Origin: Paraconiothyrium sp. Pb-2020 | Taxonomy: Eukaryota > Ascomycota > Dothideomycetes > Pleosporales > Didymosphaeriaceae | Direction: 5' to 3' | Length of the DNA stretch: 64,000 nt | Assembly: GCA_022419385.1 (NCBI GenBank) | Contig: JAJUBI010000007.1 | Span: forward strand, 3,629,768-3,693,767 | In this document: one piece after another, positions 45,573 through 55,566 of the stretch | Numbering within the stretch: the stretch's first letter is position 1 | Layout: each line of letters opens with the position of its first letter | The notes under the pieces: generated by a model | What the model saw: the letters and a program-made list of their open reading frames with translations, nothing else | Database searches by the model: none | Told to the model about the DNA's origin: nothing | Made by a program: the position numbers and the translations under genes

Positions 45573-47443
45573 ATGTCTGCAGAAGCGACCAGGCGGGGAC
45601 CCGTGGAGAAAGAGGTAGCCGAGTCGGCAGGACCTGCTCCAAAACCCAGTGACTCAGAAGAGCAAGATGTTGAAGTGGGACGAGAGGCTGTCAACATTGA
45701 TCGTATCGAGAAGGTGTACAGGTGTGTTCAGATGTCCTATGTTCAACACAGTACCTAACAGGGTGCAGCAAGCTCGATCGACGGATATTGCCAGGTACTG
45801 CTCGTCCTATCAGTTATGTCCTACCTACCATCTGACTTTGAACCTCGCTCAGCTTTCTGGATCCTCTACTTCCTTTGCTCCGCCATCCGGTCAAATGTCG
45901 GACTGGCACAAACAATGAACATTGGACAAGGCCATGATCTCGCTTCAGAGCTTAATTTGACGCCGAAGCAAGTCTCGACGGGTTTGGCCTTGTTCTATGT
46001 CTGTTACGTTATCTTCGATATGCCTTCGAACTTGGTCATGTCTAGGGCAAGCCCCCATGTCTGGATGAGCAGGATAGTCACCGGGGTTGGCATCATTGGC
46101 ATTGGCCTTACCGGTATGAAAGCAGCGTGGAGTTTCTAGTGCGTATTCCTGCTCTGGAGATTTGACATGGCATTGTGATTGACATCTGTTTAGCCTTCTA
46201 CGCCTCTTGCTTGGTATAGTCATTGCGGGCATGTGGCCTGGCATGTCGTACTACCTCACACTATTTTATCCACCATCAAGGACTGGCAAGCGTATTGGTC
46301 GCTACTTTACTGCCTCCCAAGTGTCTGCCGCTGTGGTCGGTCTTGTCTCTGCCGGCTTCCAGGAGATGGACGGTTTGGGCGGCCTTGTAGGCTTTCAGTG
46401 GATGTTCCTACTCTACGGTATCGTTGGCACACTTGTCGGTGTCTCGCTCCTATGGTGGCTTCCAGATCGCCCTCTAGCTCCAGGTGAAGTCCGCGAGAAA
46501 ACGGGTTGGCGAAAATGGATACCTGACAGCAAACCTGCGCTAACAGGCGAGGATGCACGAATCCATTACGAAGATCTAACCCGCGTATACCGCCGCAAGG
46601 TGTGGACTATGAAAGACCTCTGGCACGTTGTCATCGACTGGCGTCTATGGCCATTGGTCGTCATGTATTTTGGTGTCGTTGGCGTCGGTATTGGAACACA
46701 AGCGTATGCTTCAGTCATCATTCGCGGCATCAATCCTGACCTTTCAGGCATTGACTTGTCGCTGCTGACCGCCCCCATCTGGATTGTATGTTCCTCTACT
46801 AGACCACTACACTTTCCATGTAGACTGACACTGCCCAGATGGATCTCATCGCCATCCTCATCTTTACCCCACTATCGGACCGGTTCCATCACCACCGCGC
46901 CGCCTTTTTCAGCTTCGCAGTGCTCATTCAGATCGGTGGGCTCCTCATGACTACCTTCGGAGGCGGCGCAAAATCCTGGACCCGCTACGGTGGACTGCTT
47001 CTTGTATGTACCTTCACCCGTTTCACATCTAATCAGTAACTTACCACAATGACTAGGTTGGCTTCGGTCTCGGTCCCACGGTGCCCATCTGCATGACCTG
47101 GACGAACGAAATTTTCCAGCCGCGCCACGGCGAAGTCGGTGTCGCTGCCGCATCTGCCCTCGTGTCTGGATTAGGTAACCTTGGTTCTATCCTCACTACT
47201 TATGCGCTGTACACAGGATGGCCTGAGGACGCAAAGGGCCCACATAAGTACCGCAAGAGTAATCTTGTCATGATTGGCATACTTTGTGGAAGTATTTTGG
47301 CTGCAGGGACGATGGTGATGTTGCTAAGACTGTTTGGAGACGGCATGTCGAGGGATGGTAATGGCGGTGAATTCGTAGATGGTGCGGCGAGGAGGGAGAT
47401 CGAACAGAGAGGGTTTAGGAAGATGTTGCGCTTCAAGCGATAA
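45573..47443 (+). CDS. MFS transporter, anion:cation symporter (Dal5-like)
   Basis: Exons: 45573-45721, 45769-45794, 45853-46138, 46194-46785, 46839-47003, 47057-47443 (534 residues). After an acidic N-tail come KLDRRILP, AFWILYFLCSAIRSNVGLAQ, FYVCYVIFDMPSNLVMSR and LLGIVIAGMWPGMSYYLTLFYP, the standard motifs of the ACS family, and twelve transmembrane segments in all. The second exon is only 26 nt, but every junction is in phase and rebuilds known motifs (SF/YLLRLLLG, APIW/I then MDLIAIL). Relatives import vitamins, allantoate or other organic acids. It lies 1.5 kb beyond the second UstYa gene, so a transport role in that locus is possible but unproven. The substrate is unknown. Confidence 0.9.
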
Positions 47444-47644
47444 GTGCCTTCATGTTGGGGCGGAGGTTGAGGGCTCTCGAGGGCACTGCACAACGAAGGG
47501 CATGTAGAGTATGAGGGGATTGGTCTAAAGCGCAGGGATAGTTGACCGCTCAAAGGCGGTTGTCTTCCATCAAGACGTGGTCCTGTAGGTTAACAGAAGC
47601 AGCGTTGTGAACTGCTATCTAACGTAAGCCTGGTCATGACTGAC
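47444..47644. other. Short intergenic stretch after the MFS gene
   Basis: 3' flank only. Nothing was seen. Confidence 0.5.
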
Positions 47645-47944
47645 TCAATCCAAGGGAACGGACTTGTCAGATTGCAACAATATTTTCGCAGCAAAGACAA
47701 ATTCAGAGTACGTCGTGCTGCTCCTCGCATCAAGTTCACTCTTTTCGGACAGCTTATCTTGCCAGAACTGTGCATGCACGGGCCTGATACAGGGGTGCTG
47801 GTCTGACCATTCGCGATGACCTCATCTTTGCCCATCATTTCCCACCAGTATTTCCTGTCACAGTAACGAGCTGCGAAGCCCCAGCCTGAAACCAATTTAG
47901 ACCCCAGCTTCTCATGTTGCTTGGACAGCTCAGCTAAGATTCCG
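47645..47944 (-). pseudogene. Decayed coding fragment of unknown family
   Basis: On the minus strand, two adjacent frames each read like protein. From about 47940 to 47820: LSKQHEKLGSKLVSGWGFAA, then RYCDRKYWWEMMGK. From about 47815 to the stop at 47645-47647, in a different frame: HREWSDQHPCIRPVHAQFW, then QDKLSEKSELDARSSTTYSE and FVFAAKILLQSD. The switch near 47817 has no convincing splice sites, and no start codon is available upstream in the first frame. This looks like the 3' part of a small gene with a frameshift and a lost 5' end. I do not recognise the family. The tail could instead be the last exons of a gene with an unusual intron. Confidence 0.4.
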
Positions 47945-48109
47945 CGTCATATTGCCAAGTGCACTTATATGCATCATGCTCTCTTCTTGCGCAGTGAACA
48001 ATACCTGAAATTGAGTCAAGCTTTCCGCTACTCAAACACCAAGACATTATTTCCAACTTGTTAACACCATTTGTTTCCAGACCAAACGATAAGTCACTAC
48101 ACAAATAAA
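47945..48109. other. Upstream region of the 230-residue gene
   Basis: Short flank. Nothing distinct was seen. Confidence 0.5.
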
Positions 48110-48854
48110 ATGGGTCTCTTCAAGAAGTCAAAAGAAGCTGTTGCCGTTTCGCATGATCCACTCGTCACATACACCATCAACCAGAACCTCGCAGGAAAGC
48201 TCACAGTCACTTCCTCCTGGCCGAACGCCTATGCGTACTCCATCACAATATCGACCAAGAAGTCCTGGCGCGACACAATCGAAGTCGCAATCCACCGCTC
48301 GCTCAACGCAACATACCAGCAACACGCCGACGTCGTGGGAAGCTGTCTGATCCAGACGAGTTCCGCAAAGTTCACAAAAGTAAGATTCGATGCGTATGGA
48401 CAGGACATCAAGCTGGAAAGAAACACGAGAGCATTGAAAGGTAGCTCTTTATCTGGACTTCTTGTGCCATACAAATGCTGACTGTATCGCAGGCATAGAG
48501 AAAACGTCCTACACGCTCGCTGTCCCCCCTCTGAACACGACGTCCAAGTGGGAGCACGATCACAGCTCTCTCACAGACTCGGCGCGGCGTCTCAAGCTTA
48601 TCGACTCCGCTAGCGACGCTGTGCTTGCGCGCTTTGGCGGCGGCCAGAACATGAATGAGTTTGGTGTGCTGGAGGTGTATGATGCTAGAGTTGCTGCAGA
48701 TATGGATTGGTGCGGCTTGTGCATACTGACAGCTGTGTGCGTGTTTGCGAGGGAGGAACGGGCAAGGGAGATTAAGAAGAAGGCGAATGGGGTAGTGGGC
48801 ACGATATCGAATTGGGGTGGACTGTTAACGATGGGGATTCCTGTTGGGCCATGA
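48110..48854 (+). CDS. Hypothetical protein, possibly tubby/LURP-one-like
   Basis: Exons 48110-48440 and 48493-48854 (230 residues; intron 52 nt). The start MGLFKKSKEA is basic with a Gly2, no signal peptide. The body is beta-rich with a late hydrophobic stretch, MDWCGLCILTAVCVFAREER, and the patterns WEHDHSSLTDSARRLKLID and FGVLEVYDARVAADMDW. Strand spacing and the 'conserved Trp ... EER' end remind me of the tubby-C-terminal/LURP-one fold family of fungal hypotheticals, but this is a weak resemblance. No catalytic residues are evident. It stands co-directional with the following SDR gene in the second accessory patch, without proof of shared function. Confidence 0.72.
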
Positions 48855-49377
48855 GCGCGATTTTATATCGTGAAGGCTCACACGATATTTAGCGATGGCG
48901 TTATTGCAATTCAAGTTCAGTAACGTTTTAGTATGGCTCGGAGTCGACTAGACTTGCATTCGGGTGATGTAGGGTCACTGAGCTCGCGTGCGAGACATGG
49001 GGGAGAAGGATTGCATGTTCCTATTCTCACAGGCTGTCGCGTATGTCATGTGTGCTGGGCTTTTATCCATCTGCAGTCTGTCCGGTGACGCTGCTCAACC
49101 CCCGCAAATAAGAGTACGCAGGGAAACAGGGATAATTCAGTCCTCGACTCCATTTGGTTCTCTCCACCAATGAACAATAGGTAGACTGAACCGCTGTAAT
49201 TCTCGGGTGATTCTACAAGCTGCTTGAACAAGTAAAGGTCAGCCTTGTTAACGATATTCGAAGCCGTTTTTAAGGACCAAACGAACAGATGATATTACCC
49301 TTCGACTTACCGTCGGTATCTCCTAAACCTTGACATATAATGAACGCTTGTGGCAATCTTCACCCTCCAAAACCGAT
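48855..49377. other. Intergenic, about 520 bp
   Basis: Upstream of the SDR gene. Nothing was seen. Confidence 0.55.
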
Positions 49378-50265
49378 ATGAAAACTAACGACCATTGGTT
49401 CACTCATGGTGCACCATTCGTGACGCCAGTCACCGACACATATCCCTTCATCTCCACCTACAACCAGTCCTCACTCTCAGGAAAGTCGGTCCTAATAACA
49501 GGAGCCTCCCGAGGTATCGGCCTCCAAACAGCTATCCACTTCGCCAAAGCCGGCTGTTCCAAGATCGCCCTCGCAGCCCGCTCCCCTCTTTCCTCCGCCA
49601 AACTAGCAGTCGAGCACGCATCAGCCTCGTCCCAAACACCCCCAACAATCCTCACTCTATCTCTCGACGTCTCCTCCCTCGCGCAGGTCCAAGCCGCAGC
49701 CGCCGCGGTAAAGAACGCCTTCGGCCACCTCGACATCCTCATCAACAACGCAGGCCACCTGACAGCGTTCCAAAACATTGGCGAAAGCGACCCGCTCGCC
49801 TACTGGCAGACGTGGGAAACTAACATCCACGGCACATACCTCTGCACCCGCGCTTTCCTCCCGCTCCTCCTAGACTCCACGCTCAAGACCGTGATCAACA
49901 TAACCAGCTCGGGCGCGCACGTCGTGATGCCCGGTGCCTCAGCTTACCAAGCCTCGAAGTTTGCGCTGTGCAGGCTGACGGAGTTCTTGGATGCGGAGTA
50001 CGGTGGGAAAGGGCTGGTTGCGATTGCGCTTAATCCTGGGGGCGTGAAGACGGAATTGGCGCGCGCTATGCCGGGGTATATGATGGGGTACTTGACGGAG
50101 ACGGTGGAGTTGCCGGCTGATACTATGGTTTGGCTTTGTAGGGAGAGGCGGGTTTGGCTGGGTGGAAGGTTTGTGACTGCGACGTGGGATATGGAGGAGT
50201 TGGAGGGGAGGAAGGAAGAGATTGTAGAGAAGGATTTGCTTAGGTTTAGGATGGCTTTTGAGTAG
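49378..50265 (+). CDS. Short-chain dehydrogenase/reductase (classical SDR)
   Basis: Single exon, 295 residues from the ATG at 49378; upstream codons are open but begin only with TTG. Rossmann-fold nucleotide motif TGASRGIG (41-48), structural NNAG, the serine of NITSSGAH and the active-site YQASK (Tyr190, Lys194) are all present, with PGGVKTELA after them. A classical NAD(P)(H)-dependent oxidoreductase of cytosolic type. The basic Arg after TGAS and in AARS slightly favours NADPH. Many fungal homologues occur in metabolite clusters, and its position near the second UstYa locus permits but does not show a link. Substrate cannot be told. Confidence 0.92.
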   Translation: MKTNDHWFTHGAPFVTPVTDTYPFISTYNQSSLSGKSVLITGASRGIGLQTAIHFAKAGCSKIALAARSPLSSAKLAVEHASASSQTPPTILTLSLDVSSLAQVQAAAAAVKNAFGHLDILINNAGHLTAFQNIGESDPLAYWQTWETNIHGTYLCTRAFLPLLLDSTLKTVINITSSGAHVVMPGASAYQASKFALCRLTEFLDAEYGGKGLVAIALNPGGVKTELARAMPGYMMGYLTETVELPADTMVWLCRERRVWLGGRFVTATWDMEELEGRKEEIVEKDLLRFRMAFE

Positions 50266-50763
50266 GGTTATCACTTACGTTGATGCTCAGTTCCCCGCGT
50301 CTGTGCCACGTAGTAGTTTCAGAAGTTGGGGACAAATGTGCTAATACGTGATGAAGTAGTGGAAAGCACGTTTGAGTATAAGAGCGGGTAGAGCATTACA
50401 GTACTCTCACAAGTTCGATATTGTCCTACAATTTTCCTATTCCGTCGCGTGTACCCTCATAGCACATGCTATAATACAGATAGCCGCCCTCATGTACAGC
50501 AAAAGAAAAGACGTGGTCGAGGGAGCGAAAGGATAGTAAGACAGGGACCCGAGCGTTCGAGACATGAGCGAAGGGAAACAAGGAAAGGCTCCACGTACAC
50601 ACGTGTCAGATCGTCCGAGGTAGTGTAGTGAGAGAGGGAGAGATCCAAACGCCGTCGCTAATAAAATCAATCCAATCCGTGAATGAGGGCTTGCGTGCTG
50701 TGGAGGCAGTCGGCCACCTCAAGCGAGCTGGGAAAGGCAGGGAGGAGGCAGGAGGTGGTGTGG
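50266..50763. other. Intergenic between convergent genes, about 500 bp
   Basis: 3' flanks of the SDR and PRELI genes. Nothing was seen. Confidence 0.6.
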
Positions 50764-51624
50764 CTACTCCTCATCTCTGCGTGTAGTGCCATCACTCTTT
50801 AGCAGATCGCGACCCTGCAGAATAGCCTCCCGATCCTTCCGCATGCCCTCCAGCACCCCGACAAGTCCACCCTCGCGCATCCGCTCCAGCACAACCTTCA
50901 TGCCCTCCCTCGCATTCGGCTGGCTCCTCAACGTCCTCGTCAGCCCAATCTTCTCGATATTTCGTTGCAGTGTTGCTGTGCCCCAACTCCTCAAGAATCC
51001 CACTTTCTGTGGCTGTTCTTCCTCAGACGAAGAGGAAGAGCCCTCCTGAGCAGCGAGTCGCTTCTTCCTCCACGCTTCGCCCACGTGCGAGTGCAGCGTC
51101 ACGGAGCTTTCCACCTCGGTCGTCTCGCCGTTGAGATCGATATCGACCTTTGCGCCGGCGCCGTTGCCGCCGAAATTGAGGAAGCCGTGGCGCCGCGCCG
51201 CGCCCTCCATGCCCTGGAACATCTTGACATCGTCGGGGACTTCGGGGACGGGTCGTCGGAAGACTTGTCGCTCTATGACGGAGAGGACGCCGGTCCACTC
51301 TAGGTTGCGCGACTCGGTGTCCATCCATCCTTCCTTAACATCTACGACTGACTTCTCGAGGATGTACGACTGCGTGTCGCCGGACGCAGAAGCGCCGAGC
51401 AGGGAGCGCGGGAGCAGCTTCGTGACGGCGGAAGGCAGCTTGGATCGCTTGAGATGCAGACGGATGGTTGTGAGGCGCTGCGTTTCGGGGTCGAAATGGC
51501 GGGCGATGGTGTCGGTGGAGAGCACGTGTGTGGAGTAGGGGTTCGGGTAGCGGAGGAAGTAGGCGAGGGTGACGGCGGGGAAGGGGTACGAGTAGGTGTC
51601 GGTGGAGGAGTAAAATTTAACCAT
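50764..51624 (-). CDS. PRELI/MSF1-domain lipid transfer protein (Ups family)
   Basis: Intronless, 286 residues. It starts MVKFYSSTDTYSYPFPAVTL, followed by AYFLRYPNPYSTHVLSTDTI, the characteristic opening of the PRELI/MSF1 domain (about 1-180), with LHLKRSKLPSAVTKLLP and NLEWTGVLSVIERQVFRRP inside. The C-terminal 100 residues are charged and probably helical (VVLERMREGGLVGVLEGMRK). Ups/PRELI proteins work in the mitochondrial intermembrane space with Mdm35, shuttling phosphatidic acid or phosphatidylserine between membranes for cardiolipin and PE synthesis. The length exceeds yeast Ups1 by about 110 residues because of the C-terminal extension. It is divergently paired with the TrpRS gene across a 425-bp promoter. 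Which lipid it prefers is not visible. Confidence 0.9.
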   Translation of the reverse strand: MVKFYSSTDTYSYPFPAVTLAYFLRYPNPYSTHVLSTDTIARHFDPETQRLTTIRLHLKRSKLPSAVTKLLPRSLLGASASGDTQSYILEKSVVDVKEGWMDTESRNLEWTGVLSVIERQVFRRPVPEVPDDVKMFQGMEGAARRHGFLNFGGNGAGAKVDIDLNGETTEVESSVTLHSHVGEAWRKKRLAAQEGSSSSSEEEQPQKVGFLRSWGTATLQRNIEKIGLTRTLRSQPNAREGMKVVLERMREGGLVGVLEGMRKDREAILQGRDLLKSDGTTRRDEE

Positions 51625-51891
51625 GTTGACGTTGCTCGTTCAGCGTTTGGGTTCGGTTGTTGTTTGCGGAGAAAGAGAAGGGGGTGGTGGTAAGGAGCTC
51701 TGCGGCAACCTAGAAGCGCGTGATGCTGTTTGTGCGACGAATTCGCATGGTCGTGTGCATCCAATTGAAGAATAGCAGTCGAATGGTCGAGCGGAGCGGG
51801 GTGTAAGAAGAGGGGAAGAGGTTAGAGTGGTGTGAGGTCACAGTGGAAGAGCTCCGAGCTCACGAGATTTTGCCACGCTTGGGCCAGATGG

Positions 51892-51917
51892 TTGTCGGCG
51901 GTTCGACTCGCCGACAA
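51892..51917. promoter_or_regulatory. 9-bp perfect inverted repeat with 8-nt loop
   Basis: ttgtcggcg and its exact complement cgccgacaa flank an 8-nt spacer (gttcgact). The outer CGG and CCG triplets are 12 bp apart. It resembles a dimeric Zn2Cys6 site or a small cruciform, 130 bp upstream of the TrpRS start. It is not a tRNA T-arm: the loop length is wrong and no cloverleaf surrounds it. Confidence 0.5.
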
Positions 51918-51965
51918 ATGGCGGGGCAGTTAATTGCAACCCCACCGTTGGGTGTTCCGTATATC

Positions 51966-51972
51966 TGACTCA
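51966..51972. promoter_or_regulatory. Candidate CpcA/Gcn4 site upstream of TrpRS
   Basis: Exact TGACTCA 78 bp upstream of the tryptophanyl-tRNA synthetase start codon. Aminoacyl-tRNA synthetase genes are classic general-control targets, so the position is meaningful. Confidence 0.65.
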
Positions 51973-52049
51973 GTGCTGCGAATTGGTATTGCGGCTACGA
52001 CGTTCTTTCTTCAACTCTCCTTCCGTGACACACCTTCTCTCTCTCCACC

Positions 52050-53531
52050 ATGACAGAACCCGAGCCGCCCTCCGTCGCCGCCCTCAGTCTCGCCGAGACG
52101 GCGACTGAACCCGTGCAGGGAAAGAAGACGGAGCAAGAAATCAACCCTTGGGATGTGCAAGCCGCGACGGACGAGGATGGAAACGTCCTCGAGTTCGATT
52201 ACGCCGCCATTTCGCAAAAATGGGCCACCAAGCTGATTGACGACGAGCTTCTCGCCCGCTTCGAGCGCGTCACTGGCCACAAACCGCACCGCTGGCTGCG
52301 ACGACGCCTCTTCTTCTCGCACCGCGACTTGGAGCTCATTCTGGACACGTACGAGAGAGACGGCGAATTTCTGCTGTATACCGGGCGAGGACCCTCCAGC
52401 GACTCCATGCACATCGGGCACACGATCCCCTTCGAATTCACAAAGTGGCTACAGGACGTATTCGACGTGCCGCTCGTCATCATGTTGACGGACGACGAGA
52501 AGTTCCTCTTCAAAGAGAAGCTCACACAGCCCGAGGTGTACGAATTCGCACGCGACAATGCGAAAGACATCATTTCCATGGGCTTCGACCCCAAGAAGAC
52601 CTTCATATACATCGACTCCGAATTCTTCACTAGCGGTTACAACCGCCATTTCTCGCTCAACGCGACAGAGTTCGAGAAGCTCATCACCAACAACCAGGTC
52701 AGGGGCGCATTCGGTTTCCACGGCTCCACAAACATCGGTAGCAATGCTTTCGCGGCGAAGCAGTGTGTCGCTGCCTTTGCAAGCTCGTATCCGTTCATCT
52801 GGGGTAACGACATCAAGACGTACCACCGCTCCGCCAAGCTCGCCGCCATGCCCTGTCTGATCCCTTGCGCTATCGATCAAGACCCATACTTCCGCCTCGT
52901 GCGCGAGAACTGCTCTCGTATGGCTAATCCCTCGCCTAAACCGGCCCTCATCCATTCCAAATTCTTGACCGCCCTGCAGGGCGCTGGCGGCAAAATGAGC
53001 GCTTCGAACGCCAATTCAGCCATCTTCATGTCGGACACGGAGAACCAGATCAAGAAGAAGATCAACAGTCATGCGTTCAGCGGTGGGCAGGAGACAGAAG
53101 CGCTGCACAGAGAGAAGGGCGGAAATCCGGACATCGATGTCCCGTATCAATACCTAGCGTACTTCGAGGACGATGACGAGAAGTTGCTCAAGCTAGCCGA
53201 TGGGTACCGCAAGGGCGAGATATTGACGGGCGAGATGAAGAAGGAGTGCATCACCCTGATGCAAAAATACGTAAAGGGTTTCCAAGAAGCGAGGTCAAAG
53301 GTGACGGATGAGATTCTAGAGGAGTTCCTGCGGCCACGGAAACTAGAGTGGGTCGGAAATCCGAAGGTCGAGAAGAAAGAGGTCAAAGAGGAGGCAGCGG
53401 AAGGTAGTGCGCCGGTTGGCGAGGACGGGAAGCCTATGACGAAGAACCAGCTCAAGAAGCTGCTGAAGGCACAGGAGACTGAGCGCAAGAAAAAGGAGAA
53501 AGAGGCTGCGAAGGCCGCAGCGCAAGCGTAG
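52050..53531 (+). CDS. WRS1: Cytosolic tryptophanyl-tRNA synthetase
   Basis: Single exon, 493 residues. Class I signature HIGH (121-124, in DSMHIGHTIPFEF) and KMSAS (315-319) are both intact. Further eukaryotic cytosolic TrpRS features are TGRGPSSDSMHIGHT, VIMLTDDEKFLFKE, AFASSYPFIWG and IPCAIDQDPYFRL. An N-terminal eukaryote-type extension (INPWDVQAATDEDGNVLEFD) and a C-terminal Lys/Ala-rich tail (about 450-493) are present. No mitochondrial presequence, so cytosolic. It charges tRNA-Trp for translation. The Gcn4-type site upstream suggests induction on amino-acid starvation. Confidence 0.97.
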   Translation: MTEPEPPSVAALSLAETATEPVQGKKTEQEINPWDVQAATDEDGNVLEFDYAAISQKWATKLIDDELLARFERVTGHKPHRWLRRRLFFSHRDLELILDTYERDGEFLLYTGRGPSSDSMHIGHTIPFEFTKWLQDVFDVPLVIMLTDDEKFLFKEKLTQPEVYEFARDNAKDIISMGFDPKKTFIYIDSEFFTSGYNRHFSLNATEFEKLITNNQVRGAFGFHGSTNIGSNAFAAKQCVAAFASSYPFIWGNDIKTYHRSAKLAAMPCLIPCAIDQDPYFRLVRENCSRMANPSPKPALIHSKFLTALQGAGGKMSASNANSAIFMSDTENQIKKKINSHAFSGGQETEALHREKGGNPDIDVPYQYLAYFEDDDEKLLKLADGYRKGEILTGEMKKECITLMQKYVKGFQEARSKVTDEILEEFLRPRKLEWVGNPKVEKKEVKEEAAEGSAPVGEDGKPMTKNQLKKLLKAQETERKKKEKEAAKAAAQA

Positions 53532-53877
53532 TACGTTTGCATTATGGCTTTGTTATATTGCATACCGCGCCTTGAGTTGAGAAAAGGATTAGTGTCAGCG
53601 ATGTCGCGCGACACACTTATGATACCATCTAAAAGCCTTTCTAATTCCAGCAGCTCCTTATCCATCAAACGTGCTATCACGACTCTTCGCTTTTCATGCG
53701 CAGAGAGTTTGGTGCAGTTTCTCAGTAACCCTTGACCATGTAAGAAGAGTCATTCAAATAATCTTGTTGATCATATTAATTACGAGCGTTGCCATAAAGC
53801 ACGTTCATATCATTAACATCCCATACACAACCCTTCTCCCCACCCATCCCCCCATCCCACCGTAGCTCTCACACCCC
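53532..53877. other. Intergenic between convergent genes, 346 bp
   Basis: 3' flanks of TrpRS and the TmpA-like gene. Nothing was seen. Confidence 0.6.
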
Positions 53878-55566
53878 TCAAGAATCGAAAATCGGCCCAA
53901 AAGCAGGCACACCCCTACTCCTCAACCCATACACCACCTCCCTCGTCACCCTCTCATTACTCAGCACAAACACCGCCTCCGCCCTCACCGACTGAAACAG
54001 TCCATACCCTACGCGCACAAGGTCAGGTCGCCCCTCCGCATCCGTGTCCACGATAACCGCCTCCGCATCCGCGGCGTACACCTCTGCGAGCAGCGCCGCG
54101 CCGTACGTAGCCAGCGGCGAGCGCGTGCTCCAGACAAGCCGGACGAATTGGGAGCTGGGCCTATCGAGCAACGAGGAAAGGCAGGGCCCAATTCCCGAGC
54201 CGGTGGTTATGAGAAGGACGCGGGGAAAGAGTGTGGTGAGGGAGAGGACGCCTGGAATGGGGGTTGGTTTGACCCAGAGACACATGTGTGGTTGCGGCGG
54301 TCCTTCAGGTGCGTTGTCCTGGCGTTGTGTTTCGACGGCGTGGGCGTGGAGGATGAGGCGGTGGGTCCAGTCGCCTGCGTCGGAGACGATGATGGACATG
54401 GAGGGACAGGGGACTGCAGTTGGGGAGTTGCTGGAGGGAGAGGGGAAGGTGGCGAAGGGGTGCCATTCGCGCAGGGGGGACGTTGAGATTGATAGGCAGG
54501 AGAATTTGTGGACGTGGTTTGCGAAGTGTAGACGTATGGCGTGGGGGGAGAGGACTGTGGGATGGAAAACCCAGGTACGGAGACGGAGCCAGGGATGTAG
54601 AGCCAAGGCAGTCAAGCAGGTGAGATTCCAGAATGTAGGTGTTTGGAGCAATGTCGGGAGGAAGTGGGTCGATGATGGGGTGGTGTGGTTGACGATGAGC
54701 AGGAGCTGTGCCCAGAAGAGGAGAATGCATGCCCAGCCTAGGAAACGGTGCGTGAGTTCGAAGACGTTGTGATGCCTTTTCCGAAATCCTGGCAGCGCGA
54801 GGAGAATTATTGCTGTCAGGATGGCGAGTACTGTCCAGCTATTTATTAGGAGGGGTAGGGAAGGTCGTCCTTTGTCCATCTGCAGGGTCAAAATCACACT
54901 GAAAGCAACCCACCATGCTGTCCCTGCCACAGCAGCTCCACTGTGAATACCCCCATAGCAGTAACACCTCGCCATCAACATCCTTATGGGCAATGGTACG
55001 CACCATGGAACAAGCCATGCTGTTCGGAAAATCCCATTGATGATGAGATCGTGTCGGATGAGAACGGCAATCAAGAAGTTAGTCGATGCGGCTGTTGCTA
55101 GCGTATCCGGTGTTATAGATGTTTGCTCGAGAACGATGACAAGGGGTATCAGGTTGAGAAAGACGACCAAAGTAAACAGGCGACGATAGACGGTAAGGAA
55201 AGTGAAGCGCAATTTTCGAACAACGGACGGGTACCGCTTCGGGGGTAGTATTACCGAGCTCACACTCTCTTTCCCTTGTCGCATGCCATATGGAAAATAG
55301 GTGCCGTTGCTCTTATCGAGGCTGAGCATTTCGGAGCTAGAATGTCCGGATAGTGTGGTTGCTTTCTCAAGAGTGTCAAGTGTCTGGTAGGACACATTGA
55401 ACATATCCGTGTTGAAGACCAATGGCGGTGGGAAGATGGGTGGCGGGAGTGACGGCTGCGTAGTGGACGTCGAGAAATCCCGAAGATGCTTTGGCTCCTG
55501 TTTCCACCATCGTTGCTGTCTGAGGGAGCCATGCGTTGTGACCCAATGCCGCCCTCGATTGGACAT
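53878..55566 (-). CDS. TmpA-like integral membrane flavoprotein / oxidoreductase
   Basis: Intronless, 562 residues from the ATG at 55566; the frame continues upstream to a TTG. A long soluble N-tail precedes KRYPSVVRKLRFTFLTVYRR, followed by LFTLVVFLNLIPLVIVL and about six transmembrane segments (RCYCYGGIHSGAAVAGTAWW, FELTHRFLGWACILLFWAQL). A ferredoxin-reductase-like cytosolic half ends with the NADP-side motif LITTGSGIGPCLSSLL and VRLVWSTRSP. This is the layout of Aspergillus TmpA, a membrane flavoprotein linked to conidiation signalling, and of related modules in NRPS-like reductases. The FAD-binding RxxS motif is not obvious, so cofactor content is uncertain. The paired heme histidines of NADPH oxidases are also not all present. 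Function is inferred from the family only. Confidence 0.78.
   Translation of the reverse strand: MSNRGRHWVTTHGSLRQQRWWKQEPKHLRDFSTSTTQPSLPPPIFPPPLVFNTDMFNVSYQTLDTLEKATTLSGHSSSEMLSLDKSNGTYFPYGMRQGKESVSSVILPPKRYPSVVRKLRFTFLTVYRRLFTLVVFLNLIPLVIVLEQTSITPDTLATAASTNFLIAVLIRHDLIINGIFRTAWLVPWCVPLPIRMLMARCYCYGGIHSGAAVAGTAWWVAFSVILTLQMDKGRPSLPLLINSWTVLAILTAIILLALPGFRKRHHNVFELTHRFLGWACILLFWAQLLLIVNHTTPSSTHFLPTLLQTPTFWNLTCLTALALHPWLRLRTWVFHPTVLSPHAIRLHFANHVHKFSCLSISTSPLREWHPFATFPSPSSNSPTAVPCPSMSIIVSDAGDWTHRLILHAHAVETQRQDNAPEGPPQPHMCLWVKPTPIPGVLSLTTLFPRVLLITTGSGIGPCLSSLLDRPSSQFVRLVWSTRSPLATYGAALLAEVYAADAEAVIVDTDAEGRPDLVRVGYGLFQSVRAEAVFVLSNERVTREVVYGLRSRGVPAFGPIFDS

Larger units (their letters stand above)
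51625..52049. other. Divergent PRELI/TrpRS promoter region, 425 bp
   Basis: Contains the inverted repeat and the CpcA-type site listed separately, and nothing else recognised. Confidence 0.6.

Noticed and set aside
51892..51917. GGTTCGACTC resembling a tRNA B-box / T-arm
   Set aside because: Loop is 8 nt and no acceptor, D or anticodon arm can be folded upstream.
54044..54772. 242-residue plus-strand frame
   Set aside because: Antisense to the TmpA-like gene, which has transmembrane and NADP-binding motifs.
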